A stretch of DNA of 64,000 nt from J054 sp965223095 (GCA_965223095.1 OZ244979.1:2914001-2978000); one strand, 5' to 3'. Positions 25,689 to 34,862 are shown, counted from the stretch's first letter. Program-made: numbers and translations. Notes: generated by a model from the letters alone, not told the origin.

Positions 25689-26312
25689 TTAGGTGAACTT
25701 TCGGCGGATAAAGCCAAGTAATCCCAAGCTAGACCCTAGCAACCATACGCTGCCAGGAATCGGTACCGTGGCCGGGCCCGCGACCGAATAGATGTCCTCA
25801 CCACTAGAATCTTCTTCCAGCACGAAAAAGCTGGTAAACAAAGCTTGGCTCGGGTCCAGCACGTTACTTGAACTCTCGTCGGCGTAGGTGTCCGGTGAAA
25901 AAAGGAAATTTAAGCCAACCTCGATGCGGCCCAAGGACGTTGTTGCGGCATCGCCTTCCAAATCAGCAAGATCGAAAATTTGCCCGGCGGAAAAATCTGA
26001 AGTACCAGAAAGCAGATTGAATGCAGCCGCCATTTCACTATCGATAGCCAGGTCGTTGGTAAATTCCAATCCGCCCGCAGCGTCACAGCAGCTGAAATTC
26101 GTGGTCACTCCATTGGCAGTGATCGAGCCATTCGCCGTCGCATCGTCGATAACGCCAGTGAACTGGGTACCGGCCGGCAAGCCCGAATAAATCGCACCGC
26201 CGTCATCGACATCAATTAATACGATCGGACCACCAAAACTAATGGGCGCAGCCTGCACAAATCCGGTGAAAAAACTTGCGCCAAAGACCAGCGCAAAGAT
26301 GACATTTCTCAT
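25689..26312 (-). CDS. Exported protein with VPxPG (PEP-CTERM-like) sorting tail
   Basis: 207 residues: signal peptide to about residue 21 (FFTGFVQAA), a low-complexity Asp/Ser/Gly/Ala-rich middle with a CC pair, and a C-terminal tripartite tail of VPIPGSVWLL, a short membrane helix and the basic RRK cluster. This tail resembles VPLPA/PEP-CTERM sorting signals cut by exosortase in EPS-producing gammaproteobacteria. An exosortase gene is not in the window. The mature part gives no catalytic motif, so it is probably an extracellular matrix or surface protein. Confidence 0.75.
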   Translation of the reverse strand: MRNVIFALVFGASFFTGFVQAAPISFGGPIVLIDVDDGGAIYSGLPAGTQFTGVIDDATANGSITANGVTTNFSCCDAAGGLEFTNDLAIDSEMAAAFNLLSGTSDFSAGQIFDLADLEGDAATTSLGRIEVGLNFLFSPDTYADESSSNVLDPSQALFTSFFVLEEDSSGEDIYSVAGPATVPIPGSVWLLGSSLGLLGFIRRKFT

Positions 26313-26763
26313 TCGTGAACTCCCTGATGTAAAAGCGTTTGAACTGCTTCTAGTGCGTCATCGGGTGTTCTTTATGCAATGCAATATAGTTGATGATGAG
26401 AGATTCTGTCAAATTATTGTCTTGCCGCAGCCTGGGAGCGTTGCCTATGGGGCGCCAATGTTCTGAGCAGCTTCCAGCTGTTTTCCGGCGCTGATTTTGC
26501 CCCTATTGGCCTGCTCCCGCGAGGAGTTAGGCCGATTTGCGAATAAAATCCCACAGCCGATTCTCTGGATATTTAAGAATCCGCGAATCACTCTGAGCTT
26601 TCTCGGGACCGAGGCAAAAGCGCCACCATCTCGGCAAGCCCTGGTCCGGAGTCATTGTTGAAGTGCGGTGTCGGCCTAGACGAAATGGACAAGAAACCTT
26701 TCGATGACGCGTAAACCAAGGCTGCTGGCGCGGCGGCAAACTGTGCACAGCCCCGCCGGTGGG
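26313..26763. other. Gene-free region
   Basis: About 450 bp with no credible frame, repeat or RNA that I recognise. It includes the upstream region of the sorting-tail gene and the downstream region of the methyltransferase gene. Confidence 0.45.
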
Positions 26764-27585
26764 CTATTTCTCAGCCGTGATGTTCGCCACCCAAGCTGGG
26801 TCTGCCGCGCCGATCATATCCGGATACCATTCGCCGAGACCCTCGCCCTCGTCGTCCCGAAACTCAAACCAGACCGTCACGTTCTTAAAACCCGCCTCTG
26901 CCAGTAACTCCCGAATTTCCGGTAGCGTCCACAGCCGCCAGCGATACGAAAAAGCTTTGTCGAGGCGGGAACCATCTGGAAACTCGAAATGGATGTAAGT
27001 TTCCATGCTTCCCGTCACCGGACTATAGCTGGCTTGCTCCCATATATAGGTAAATCCGTCCATCTCGGACGGTTCCTGAACTTCTGTAAAGGCTTCAGAT
27101 CCGCCAAAGGCGTCGAGAAAAAAAATGCCGTCGGCGTTAAGGTTTTCATACACGGTCTCAAAATACTCTCGCAAACCCCCACGGTCTTCAAATAGCCAGT
27201 AACTAAAATTGAATGCGCCGACAATATCGACGGAGGGTGTCTCGGTGGTCCGGACATCGCCTAACTTTAAGGAAACTCTCTGCCGCTGCTTCTTCTTGAG
27301 GGCGGCAACCCGATGCTTACGCCCCCAGGCGAGGGGCTCGGGATCTATATCGACACCAAAGGCGTACCGGGACTTTCCCAATCGCACCCACTCGCAAGAT
27401 GCGCTGGCGGTACCGCAAAAATCCTCGCGAAAGCTCTTCGCTTTGCGGCCGCGCAGACTCTTGAAGACGTAATCAATGAGGTGACATTGCTCCTCGACAT
27501 TCTGTACGGCCCGCTCATATAGATCATAGGGATCTGCCTGGTCCGCCATGGTCATTTTTCGGCGTTTTTTTCTCGGCTTACCCAT
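26764..27585 (-). CDS. Class I SAM-dependent methyltransferase
   Basis: 273 residues. Rossmann-type SAM site: REDFCGTASASCEW (motif I, modified GxG), FGVDIDPEPLAWG (motif II acidic pair), SLKLGDVRT, then VDIVGAFNFSYWLFED (motif IV) and ADGIFFLDAFGG. The C-terminal part ends with LPEIRELLAEAGFKNVTVWF, a frequent methyltransferase ending. Residues 1-11 are strongly basic (GKPRKKRRKMT), so the true start may be Met11 or Met13. Substrate unknown. The gene starts next to a run of nine C (G on the coding strand) in the ribosome-binding position and is divergent from the H1-like gene. Confidence 0.85.
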   Translation of the reverse strand: MGKPRKKRRKMTMADQADPYDLYERAVQNVEEQCHLIDYVFKSLRGRKAKSFREDFCGTASASCEWVRLGKSRYAFGVDIDPEPLAWGRKHRVAALKKKQRQRVSLKLGDVRTTETPSVDIVGAFNFSYWLFEDRGGLREYFETVYENLNADGIFFLDAFGGSEAFTEVQEPSEMDGFTYIWEQASYSPVTGSMETYIHFEFPDGSRLDKAFSYRWRLWTLPEIRELLAEAGFKNVTVWFEFRDDEGEGLGEWYPDMIGAADPAWVANITAEK

Positions 27586-27590
27586 ATCGA

Positions 27591-27599
27591 CCCCCCCCC
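27591..27599 (-). repeat. Homopolymer tract of nine C, G on the coding strand
   Basis: A run of nine C on the plus strand lies 6 to 14 bp before the methyltransferase ATG at 27585. As mRNA it is a poly-G at the Shine-Dalgarno position. Length changes by slipped-strand mispairing could alter translation. Confidence 0.7.
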
Positions 27600-27756
27600 A
27601 CAGATAACAACAAACTTCGTGATGCTCGCAAACTTACCCGGCGGGTAAATATACGCAGATTCAAAAATCGTATAAGTACATTTCCGGAGATCAATCTTGC
27701 AGTATTCGGCTTATTTTCATTTAGGTACGAGAAGTACTCAACACGGGAGGAATGTT

Positions 27757-28113
27757 ATGGCCAGAGCAAAGAAAAAAACGAAGCGCAAGAAGAAAACCAT
27801 GTCGGCCGCACGCAAGAAAAAAGTGATGGGCGATTCCGTTCGCAAAGCAATGCGCGAAGCGATGGATGCCGTTAAGCGAACCGAGCAGGCCAAAGCTGAG
27901 GCTGAGCTCAAGGTTTTCGCGGCAAAAATGATCGTGCATATTGCCAAGGAAGCCGGTCTGAAGGGCCCACCGTGGTCGGTGAAGAAAAAGGCAATCGCCG
28001 CCGCCAAGAAGAAAGCTGCTAAGGCTCGCAAAGACGCTCAGAAGAAAGTGGCAGCAGCGCGCAAGAAAGCGGCCAAGATGCAGAAAGCCGCCCGTAAGAA
28101 GGCGCGAGGATAA
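27757..28113 (+). CDS. Histone H1-like Lys/Ala-rich basic protein
   Basis: 118 residues from ATG 27757 with a strong GGGAGGA ribosome-binding site. N-terminus RAKKKTKRKKKTM, a moderately ordered helical middle (VRKAMREAMDAVKRTEQAKAEAELKVF) and an H1-like C-terminal tail of KKAAAK-type repeats (AKKKAAKARKDAQKK, ARKKAAKM). Such proteins bind DNA and can condense the nucleoid, as the H1-like proteins of Chlamydia and Pseudomonas (AlgP) do. A longer frame from 27697 lacks a good start. The same composition occurs in the tail of the DksA protein at 3419. A strong terminator follows at 28148. The function as a chromatin protein is inferred. Confidence 0.75.
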   Translation: MARAKKKTKRKKKTMSAARKKKVMGDSVRKAMREAMDAVKRTEQAKAEAELKVFAAKMIVHIAKEAGLKGPPWSVKKKAIAAAKKKAAKARKDAQKKVAAARKKAAKMQKAARKKARG

Positions 28114-28147
28114 CCGGCTAGTTTTTAGAACTGTCGGGATTTACGAC

Positions 28148-28176
28148 AAGCGCGTCCCTTGGACGCGCTTTTTTTG
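28148..28176 (+). terminator. Strong rho-independent terminator of the H1-like gene
   Basis: AAGCGCGTCC at 28148-28157 pairs with GGACGCGCTT at 28161-28170, followed by an uninterrupted T run. About 35 bp after the stop of the H1-like gene. Confidence 0.9.
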
Positions 28177-28301
28177 TGCCTAGCGTTGAACGCCGATCCA
28201 TACGCAGAAATCGGCACATTCGGCCCGATGTATAGGGATCGCTTGCAGACGAAACGAGGACAGCTATGCGCGCCAATGATCAATTTCGCCCATAATGGAA
28301 G

Positions 28302-28684
28302 TGGTAGCGGGGCTAGGATTCGAACCTACGACCTTCGGCCAAAAATGTGAACAATTCGAGCCCGATCTCGTCGGGCTCATAACCCGAAGCCACAAAAAAG
28401 GCTCCATCACTGGAGCCCTTCTGAAAGCTTGGTAGCGGGGGTAGGATTCGAACCTACGACCTTCGGCCAATAATGTGAACAATTCGAGCCCGATCTCGTC
28501 GGGCTCATAACCCGAAGCCACGAAAAAGGCTCCATCACTGGAGCCCTTCTGAAAGCTTGGTAGCGGGGGTAGGATTCGAACCTACGACCTTCGGCCAAAA
28601 ATGTGAACAATTCGAGCCCGATCTCGTCGGGCTCATAACCCGAAGCCACAAAAAAGGCTCCATCACTGGAGCCTTCTGAAAGCT
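28302..28684 (-). repeat. Tandem array of three ~128-bp units derived from tRNA-fMet
   Basis: Units 28302-28429, 28430-28557 and 28558-28684 (128, 128, 127 bp) are nearly identical. Each has, in minus-strand order: a U-tailed hairpin (GGCTCCA...TGGAGCC), a 23-nt block that is the reverse complement of the tRNA anticodon arm (plus-strand 28623-28645, 28495-28517 and 28367-28389 versus 28716-28738), a unique 30-nt segment with CGAATTGTTCACATTTTTGG, then 37 nt identical to the tRNA 3' end including CCA. Unit 1 differs by a C/G change. No unit holds the 5' half, so none is a full tRNA. The spurious peptides in this area come from the tRNA-derived repeats and are not genes. Confidence 0.9.
28650..28673 (-). 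terminator. Terminator of tRNA-fMet, repeated in each unit
   Basis: Hairpin GGCTCCA-GTGA-TGGAGCC (28656-28673) followed by TTTTTTG on the minus strand, 12 nt past the tRNA CCA end. Identical hairpins recur at 28528-28545 and 28400-28417. Confidence 0.9.
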
Positions 28685-28761
<77 letters not shown>

Positions 28762-28774
28762 TCTGCAGGCGGGG

Positions 28775-28803
28775 ATACTAGCGGCTTCGTGGGACCGCCG
28801 CAA
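28775..28803 (-). promoter_or_regulatory. tRNA-fMet promoter with GC-rich discriminator
   Basis: TTGCGG (28798-28803) and TAGTAT (28775-28780) are 17 bp apart on the minus strand, followed by CCCCGCC. A GC-rich discriminator is the mark of stable-RNA promoters repressed by ppGpp and DksA. Confidence 0.7.
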
Positions 28804-29025
28804 CCGGCAATGTGGCTTGATTAAACCGCCAGCGCCGCAGTGATTGGTAGAAGATCGCACGGCCGGCATCAGCGAATGGACCTCCAGGGCCCGGGCACAG
28901 GTCTGCTTGCGCAGGGGCTTCATTGTGAGAGTCAGTCGAGATGCCCTGCCAACCATCAGGCATGTCCGTTGCACCGGTAGATCGAGGTCCCGCATCGGAC
29001 ATTATCCCAACCGGCCTAGACTAAT
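28804..29025. other. Gene-free stretch between tRNA-fMet promoter and nuoN
   Basis: Short frames here lack start sites or conserved composition. No clear terminator after nuoN is visible, so nuo transcripts could run into the tRNA. Confidence 0.5.
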
Positions 29026-30468
29026 CTATTGCCCCAAAGCGCGGCTACACAGCTCAATCAGCGTATCGGGAAACAAGCCCAGGGCGAGCACCAAGAGACT
29101 GTTAAGACTTAGGATAAAGCGCAAGTCGGCTCCAGGACGAAAGTTAGCTTCGGCTTCAGCCGGGGCATCGAAGTACATGAGCTTGATGATGCGCAAATAA
29201 TAGAAGGCGCCGACGACCGAAAACAAAATGCCGGCCAAAACGAGCCACAATTTGTCCGCGTCTATCAGTGCGGACAGGACCCACCACTTTGCATAGAAAC
29301 CCGCCAAGGGCGGCACGCCGATCATGCTAACCATGAGTAACAACATCATGCCGGCGAACCAGGGGCTGCGCTGATTCAACCCCCGTAAGTCATCCAACTG
29401 ATCGGCTTCGTGATCGCCACGACCAAGCAGGATCACGATGCCAAAGGCACCGGCCGCCATCAACATATAGATCACGGTGTAGAACAAGGCGGCCTCAACG
29501 CCCGCGGCATTGCCCGCCGCAAAGCCGAGCAAAATAAAGCCGACATGCGAGATGGTGGAATAACCCAGCATGCGCTTGATGTTGGTTTGGGCAATGGCCA
29601 GAACGTTGCCAATACCGAGTGAAAGCACAGCCAGGACGCCCAGGATAGCCTCCGCGCTCACAGCGAGGGGCGCTAGGCCATCGACAATGACCCTAAGCGC
29701 CAACGCAAAGGCCGCCAACTTCGGCACGGTACTTACAAATAGGGTAACGCTGGTGGGCGCGCCTTCGTAAACATCGGGCAGCCACATATGAAACGGCACT
29801 GCGCCGAACTTGAAGGCCAAACCGACAATAATAAAGCCCATGCCCACAACGGCGGCCAGCTTGGAACCCTCAGTCGCAGACAAAGCCCCGGCGAGTTCAT
29901 TTAACTGTACCGTGCCGGTCAGACCATAGAGTATCGAAACGCCGTAGAGTAAACAGCCCGATGCGATGGCCCCTAGAACAAAGTATTTCATGGCGGCTTC
30001 GGCCGCGATGGGCGAATTGCGATCAATGGCCACCAGCCCGTATAAAGACAGCGACAGCATTTCCAAGCCGAGATACAAGGTCAGCAGGCTGTAGGCTGAA
30101 ATCATGACCATGATGCCGAGCATGGCGAACAAGCCCAGCAGATAATACTCGCCGCGATGCAAACCGCGATCACGCAAGTACGCGCGCGAATACAAAAACA
30201 CGGTGGCCAGCCCCGCCAAACCGATCAACTTCATGAAGTGGGCCAAGGTGTCGGAAACATAACTGCCATCAAAGATCACGGCCCGCCCTAGCGTCGCTGA
30301 TTCCCCCACGGCCCAGGCCGTCGCGACCAAGACCAGCAAGGCCACAAAATAGCTAATATCGCGGGCGCGATCAGGCACCCATAAATCCACCAATAGCAGC
30401 AGACAAATACCCAGACCAAGAACGATCTCGGCCAGCGCGGGAGCGAAGTCTGGACTCAACATACTCAT
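29026..30468 (-). CDS. nuoN: NADH-quinone oxidoreductase subunit N
   Basis: Antiporter-like membrane subunit of complex I, one of three that pump protons in the inner membrane. 480 residues with about 14 hydrophobic helices; GLEMLSLSLYGLVAIDRNS (key Glu in TM5), MKYFVLGAIASGCLLYGVSI, FKFGAVPFHMWLPDVYEGAP (Lys/Phe discontinuous helix) and NIKRMLGYSTISHVGFILLG are hallmarks. Last gene of the 14-gene nuo operon, starting 4 bp after the nuoM stop. Confidence 0.97.
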   Translation of the reverse strand: MSMLSPDFAPALAEIVLGLGICLLLLVDLWVPDRARDISYFVALLVLVATAWAVGESATLGRAVIFDGSYVSDTLAHFMKLIGLAGLATVFLYSRAYLRDRGLHRGEYYLLGLFAMLGIMVMISAYSLLTLYLGLEMLSLSLYGLVAIDRNSPIAAEAAMKYFVLGAIASGCLLYGVSILYGLTGTVQLNELAGALSATEGSKLAAVVGMGFIIVGLAFKFGAVPFHMWLPDVYEGAPTSVTLFVSTVPKLAAFALALRVIVDGLAPLAVSAEAILGVLAVLSLGIGNVLAIAQTNIKRMLGYSTISHVGFILLGFAAGNAAGVEAALFYTVIYMLMAAGAFGIVILLGRGDHEADQLDDLRGLNQRSPWFAGMMLLLMVSMIGVPPLAGFYAKWWVLSALIDADKLWLVLAGILFSVVGAFYYLRIIKLMYFDAPAEAEANFRPGADLRFILSLNSLLVLALGLFPDTLIELCSRALGQ

Positions 30469-30471
30469 GGT

Positions 30472-31989
30472 CTACAACTTGGATTGGAGAATATGGGCGA
30501 CTAAATGGTCCACAGACACGGACATCATGTCGACCAGCGGCGCTGGCCACAGGCCGAGACCCAAAACGAACAAGGCGACCAAGCTCAAAATCAAAAACTC
30601 GCGTGCGTTGATATCTTGCAAGGCCCCAACACGCTCATTGGCGACCTTACCGAAAATAACCCGCTTAACCATCCACAAAGTATAAGCAGCACCCAACACC
30701 AAAGTCGTGCCGGCCAATACCGCGTACCAAAAGTTCGCGTGGAAGCTGGAAAGTATCACCAGAAACTCACCGACGAAACCAGAAGTTCCGGGCAGTCCCG
30801 CGTTCGCCATGGCAAACAAAACCATAAAGGCAGCAAAGCGCGGCATGGTGTTAACCACGCCACCATAGGCCGAGATTTCGCGCGTGTGCAGGCGGTCATA
30901 CATGACCCCAACGCACAAGAACATAGCACCGGAAATAAAACCGTGGGAAATCATCTGCACCATGCCGCCGGTAATGCCCATGGCAATACCGGCCACATCA
31001 CCGCTGCGACCAAAAATCGACCAGGCCAGAAAAAATCCGAGCGTTACAAAACCCATATGGGCAATGGATGAGTAGGCGATTAACTTTTTGAGATCCTGCT
31101 GCACCAAGGCGACAAAGCCGATATACACCACCGCGATGAGCGATAGCGCAATCATCAAGAAATCTAAACTTTGGCTGGCATCGGGGGCGATAGGCAGACT
31201 GAAGCGAACAAAACCATAACCGCCCATTTTCAGCAACACGGCCGCCAGAATCACCGAGCCGCCCGTGGGTGCTTCCACATGCGCATCGGGCAACCAAGTA
31301 TGTACAGGCCACATGGGCACCTTGACCGCGAAAGCGAACAAGAAGGCCAGGAATATCGGCGTTTGCTGCGCCAAGCTCAGCGGCACCGCATGGAAATCGA
31401 GAATACTGTAGCTACCGGTTTGCAAATAAAGATAGATCAGCGCCACCAGCATGAACACCGAGCCCAGAAAGGTGTACAGAAAAAACTTGATGGTGGCGTA
31501 GACCCGCCGTTCACCACCCCACACGCCGATGATGATGAACATGGGAATCAGCATGGCTTCCCAGAAGACGTAGAACAACAGCGCATCCAGAGCCGAGAAT
31601 ACGCCGATCATTAGGCCTTCGAGAATCAGAAAAGCCGCAAAATAAGCCGCGGAACGTGTCTTGATCACGTCCCAGCCGGCCAAGATCACGATGGGCGTCA
31701 AAAAGGTGGTGAGTAAGATCAGCGGTAAGCTAAACCCATCGATACCCAAGAAGTACTCAACGCGAAAAGTACTAATCCACGGCAGCCGTTCGACGAACTG
31801 CATATCCGCCGTATCGACGGCAAAGCCCACATACAGCGGAATGCTCAGAAAAAATGTCGCGACGGCAATGATCAATGACAGCCATCGATCGCCCCGGCCC
31901 AAACGCTGGCCCAGGATCAGTAGCAGCAAACCGCCGAACACCGGCAGCCAAATGAGCAGGCTGAGCAAGCCAATGTTCACAACGGCCAC
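30472..31989 (-). CDS. nuoM: NADH-quinone oxidoreductase subunit M
   Basis: Second antiporter-like proton-pumping subunit. 505 residues, about 14 membrane helices; FYVFWEAMLIPMFIIIGVWG with the conserved Glu, AFAVKVPMWPVHTWLPDAHV and DLKKLIAYSSIAHMGFVTLG are family motifs. It sits at the distal end of the membrane arm between L and N, as in all bacterial complex I. The ATG is directly downstream of the nuoL stop. Confidence 0.97.
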   Translation of the reverse strand: MAVVNIGLLSLLIWLPVFGGLLLLILGQRLGRGDRWLSLIIAVATFFLSIPLYVGFAVDTADMQFVERLPWISTFRVEYFLGIDGFSLPLILLTTFLTPIVILAGWDVIKTRSAAYFAAFLILEGLMIGVFSALDALLFYVFWEAMLIPMFIIIGVWGGERRVYATIKFFLYTFLGSVFMLVALIYLYLQTGSYSILDFHAVPLSLAQQTPIFLAFLFAFAVKVPMWPVHTWLPDAHVEAPTGGSVILAAVLLKMGGYGFVRFSLPIAPDASQSLDFLMIALSLIAVVYIGFVALVQQDLKKLIAYSSIAHMGFVTLGFFLAWSIFGRSGDVAGIAMGITGGMVQMISHGFISGAMFLCVGVMYDRLHTREISAYGGVVNTMPRFAAFMVLFAMANAGLPGTSGFVGEFLVILSSFHANFWYAVLAGTTLVLGAAYTLWMVKRVIFGKVANERVGALQDINAREFLILSLVALFVLGLGLWPAPLVDMMSVSVDHLVAHILQSKL

Positions 31990-33954
31990 CTAAACATTGC
32001 CGCGCAACCATACCCAGGCAATGAGCACGGCTAAACCAATAATCATCGCGAAGGCATAGTGATACAGATAGCCCGATTGCACGCGGCGCATAAAGCCTGA
32101 TAACCAGCCCACCAACTTCGCACTGCCATTAACCGCGGCACCGTCAATCAGGGCCACGTCGCCGACTCGCCACAAGAGTTGGCCAATGGCCCGACCGCCG
32201 GCCGGAATGCCCGTTTCAGCCACCGCATCGGCGTAATACTTATTACTGAGCAAGGCGTACAACACACCCAGGCGTTGTCGCCAAACCTCTGGCAGCGCGG
32301 GCCGGTGCAGGTAGAAATACCAAGCTGCCAGCACACCAGCCAAAGCCAGATACAAAGGTGCTGTCTTAAAGCCGTGCAGAACAAATCCCAGCGCACCGTG
32401 CCATTCTTTCGCCAGCTGACCGACGACATCATTCCCGGGCAGCACGAACAAACTGTCGCCAAAGAAGTCACCAAACACGACGTCGCCCACCGTAAACCAA
32501 CCGACCAGTAAAGCGGGAATCGCCAACATCGCCAGGGGCAAGGTCACGACCCAGCGGGGCTCGTGCAAGTGGGCGCGCGCTTCGTCCTCGATACGCTCTT
32601 CACCGTGGAACACCATGAAGAACATGCGGAAGGTATACAGTGCGGTAATGAAAACACCGAACAAAACACAGTAGTAGGCGTAAGCTGCGCCCGGGCGATT
32701 AGCAAGGTGCACAGCCTCGATCAACGCATCCTTGGAAAAGAAGCCGGCGAAACCCGGAAAGCCGATTAGCGCAAGACAACCGATTAGTGATGTCCAATAA
32801 GTTACTGGCAAGTATTTTTTCAGGCCGCCCATGCGCCGGATATCCTGCTCATGATGCAAGGCGATGATGACCGCCCCGGCCGCCAAAAATAGCAGCGCCT
32901 TAAAGAACGCATGGGTCATGAGATGGTACATGCCTGCTGAGTAGGCTGACGCGCCCTGCGCGACCATCATGTAACCCAGCTGCGACAGCGTTGAATAAGC
33001 CACCACGCGCTTGATATCAAATTGCACAATACCCAACAGGCCGGTAAACAAGGCGGTGGTCGCACCGATCACCAGTACGAAACTCAGGGCCGCCTCCGCG
33101 TATTCGAATAGGGGCGACATACGCGCCACCATGAACACACCGGCCGTCACCATGGTGGCCGCGTGAATCAGCGCCGAGATGGGCGTCGGACCTTCCATGG
33201 AATCCGGTAACCACACATGCAACGGCACCTGCGCCGATTTACCCATGGCGCCTATGAATAATAGGACGCAGGCTAAGCTCAGGGCATGCCAACCACCCGC
33301 CCCCGCACCGGGCACGTTGATGCGAGCGTCCTTAAGACCCTCGGCCTGACCAAAAATTTCCGCGTAGTCCAAGCTGCCGGTGAGATACAACAGGGCGGCA
33401 ATACCCAACAAGAAACCAAAATCCCCGACGCGATTGACAAGGAATGCTTTGAGGTTGGCAAAAATCGCCGTTGGCCGCGTGTACCAAAATCCGATGAGCA
33501 AATAGGAAACCAGTCCCACGGCCTCCCAGCCGAAGAACAACTGTAAGAGATTGTTGGACATCACCAACATCAGCATCGAAAAGGTAAACAGCGAGATATA
33601 GCTGAAAAAGCGCTGATAGCCGGGGTCATCATGCATATAACCGATGGTGTAGATATGCACCATCAGCGAGACAAAGGTCACCACCACCATCATCAGCGCG
33701 GTCAGCCGGTCGACGAGAAACCCGATCTCCATGCGCACACCGTCGGATACCATCCAGGTGTACAAGCTGATGTTTTCGTTGGGCGCCCCGCCCAGCAGCT
33801 GCGCCAGCACATAGAAAGACAGCGCACAGGAAAGACCAACGCCACCGATGGTGACCCAGTGCGCACCCGCGCGGCCAATATAACGACCGAACAAACCGGC
33901 AATAATGGCGGCAATAAGCGGACTGATTACAATGGTCAGGTAGATATCAGCCAC
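31990..33954 (-). CDS. nuoL: NADH-quinone oxidoreductase subunit L
   Basis: The largest antiporter-like subunit, with the long lateral helix that braces the membrane arm. 654 residues; FFGWEAVGLVSYLLIGFWYT, AQVPLHVWLPDSMEGPTPIS, DIKRVVAYSTLSQLGYMMVA and HLMTHAFFKALLFLAAG are diagnostic. The C-terminal amphipathic HL helix and the last anchoring helix (AFAMIIGLAVLIAWVWL) are present. Slightly longer than E. coli NuoL (613). Confidence 0.97.
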   Translation of the reverse strand: MADIYLTIVISPLIAAIIAGLFGRYIGRAGAHWVTIGGVGLSCALSFYVLAQLLGGAPNENISLYTWMVSDGVRMEIGFLVDRLTALMMVVVTFVSLMVHIYTIGYMHDDPGYQRFFSYISLFTFSMLMLVMSNNLLQLFFGWEAVGLVSYLLIGFWYTRPTAIFANLKAFLVNRVGDFGFLLGIAALLYLTGSLDYAEIFGQAEGLKDARINVPGAGAGGWHALSLACVLLFIGAMGKSAQVPLHVWLPDSMEGPTPISALIHAATMVTAGVFMVARMSPLFEYAEAALSFVLVIGATTALFTGLLGIVQFDIKRVVAYSTLSQLGYMMVAQGASAYSAGMYHLMTHAFFKALLFLAAGAVIIALHHEQDIRRMGGLKKYLPVTYWTSLIGCLALIGFPGFAGFFSKDALIEAVHLANRPGAAYAYYCVLFGVFITALYTFRMFFMVFHGEERIEDEARAHLHEPRWVVTLPLAMLAIPALLVGWFTVGDVVFGDFFGDSLFVLPGNDVVGQLAKEWHGALGFVLHGFKTAPLYLALAGVLAAWYFYLHRPALPEVWRQRLGVLYALLSNKYYADAVAETGIPAGGRAIGQLLWRVGDVALIDGAAVNGSAKLVGWLSGFMRRVQSGYLYHYAFAMIIGLAVLIAWVWLRGNV

Positions 33955-33957
33955 GCC

Positions 33958-34263
33958 TTAGCCCTTGAGTTGATCCAATTCCTGAACATTGATACTGCGT
34001 CGCGTGCGGAACAGCACCACCAAGATGGCCAAACCAATGGCCGCCTCCGCCGCGGCCACGGTCAATATGAAAAACACGAAAACCTGCCCAGTACTATCGT
34101 CGAGGTAGCGGGAAAAGGCGATGAAATTGAAATTCACCGCCAACAACATGAGTTCTACGCACATCAAGAGCAGAATCACGTTTTTTCTGTTCAAGAAAAT
34201 GCCCGCCACGCTAATGGCAAACAACGCGGCCGATAAGCTCAGATAGTGCGCCAGCGTAATCAT
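33958..34263 (-). CDS. nuoK: NADH-quinone oxidoreductase subunit K
   Basis: Small 101-residue membrane subunit with three helices; MCVELMLLAVNFNFIAFSRY contains the Glu used in proton translocation and AAEAAIGLAILVVLFR the second. Its ATG overlaps the nuoJ stop by 4 bp, showing tight coupling. Confidence 0.97.
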   Translation of the reverse strand: MITLAHYLSLSAALFAISVAGIFLNRKNVILLLMCVELMLLAVNFNFIAFSRYLDDSTGQVFVFFILTVAAAEAAIGLAILVVLFRTRRSINVQELDQLKG

Positions 34264-34862
34264 TGTTCGCGGTCCGCCTCCATCTTGACCAGGCGAACCC
34301 GATCTTTCGCCCGCACGGCGACCTGGCTCGCAATATCCTGCACCTTCAGGCCCGGGCGGCGACGCATGGTCAATACAATGGCCGCGACAATGGCCAGCAA
34401 AAGAATGAAGGCCGCCAATTCAAAGGCATAGACATGTTCGGTGTACAACACCCGGCCCAGTTCCTTGGTATTGCTGTACTCGGCCGGGTGCGGCGCCGGC
34501 GGGCTCAAATTCGCCAACTCGCTGCCCTTAAACCAGATCAAAGCAATCAACTCCGCCGCCATCAGCAAAGCCACGAGTGCGCCCAAGGGCGCATAGCGAG
34601 TAAAGCCGTCGCGCAACTGCGCCAAATTCACGTCCAGCATCATGACGACGAACAGGAACAAGACCATCACCGCACCGACATAGACCAACACCAGTACCAC
34701 AGCGAGAAATTCAGCCTCCAGCAGCATCCAGAGCACCGAGCTGGTGACGAAGGCCAGCACCAAATACAGCACCGAATGCACCGGATTGCGCGCGGTAATA
34801 ACACCCAGCGCGGCCCCGAGTAACAGGCCTGCAAGCACGTAAAAATAGATAACGAGCGCCAT
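34260..34862 (-). CDS. nuoJ: NADH-quinone oxidoreductase subunit J
   Basis: Membrane subunit J, 200 residues with five helices; VHSVLYLVLAFVTSSVLWML, VVLVLVYVGAVMVLFLFVVM with the pi-bulge Tyr/Gly region, and a moderately charged C-terminal extension (KVQDIASQVAVRAKDRVR). ATG 34862, 57 bp after the nuoI stop. Confidence 0.97.
   Translation of the reverse strand: MALVIYFYVLAGLLLGAALGVITARNPVHSVLYLVLAFVTSSVLWMLLEAEFLAVVLVLVYVGAVMVLFLFVVMMLDVNLAQLRDGFTRYAPLGALVALLMAAELIALIWFKGSELANLSPPAPHPAEYSNTKELGRVLYTEHVYAFELAAFILLLAIVAAIVLTMRRRPGLKVQDIASQVAVRAKDRVRLVKMEADREQ

Noticed and set aside
25501..25692. Plus-strand 63-codon frame opposite the terminator
   Set aside because: Spans the terminator hairpin and has random composition.
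27015..27257. Antisense frames within the methyltransferase gene
   Set aside because: Shadow frames; the methyltransferase motifs on the minus strand explain the conservation.
28264..28649. Two similar minus-strand peptides beginning MASGYEPDEIGLELF
   Set aside because: They are translations of the tRNA-fMet-derived repeats in two frames; conservation is that of the RNA repeat.
28778..29002. Minus-strand frame after nuoN that could be a small protein
   Set aside because: It runs through the tRNA promoter, has no ribosome-binding site and no recognisable features.
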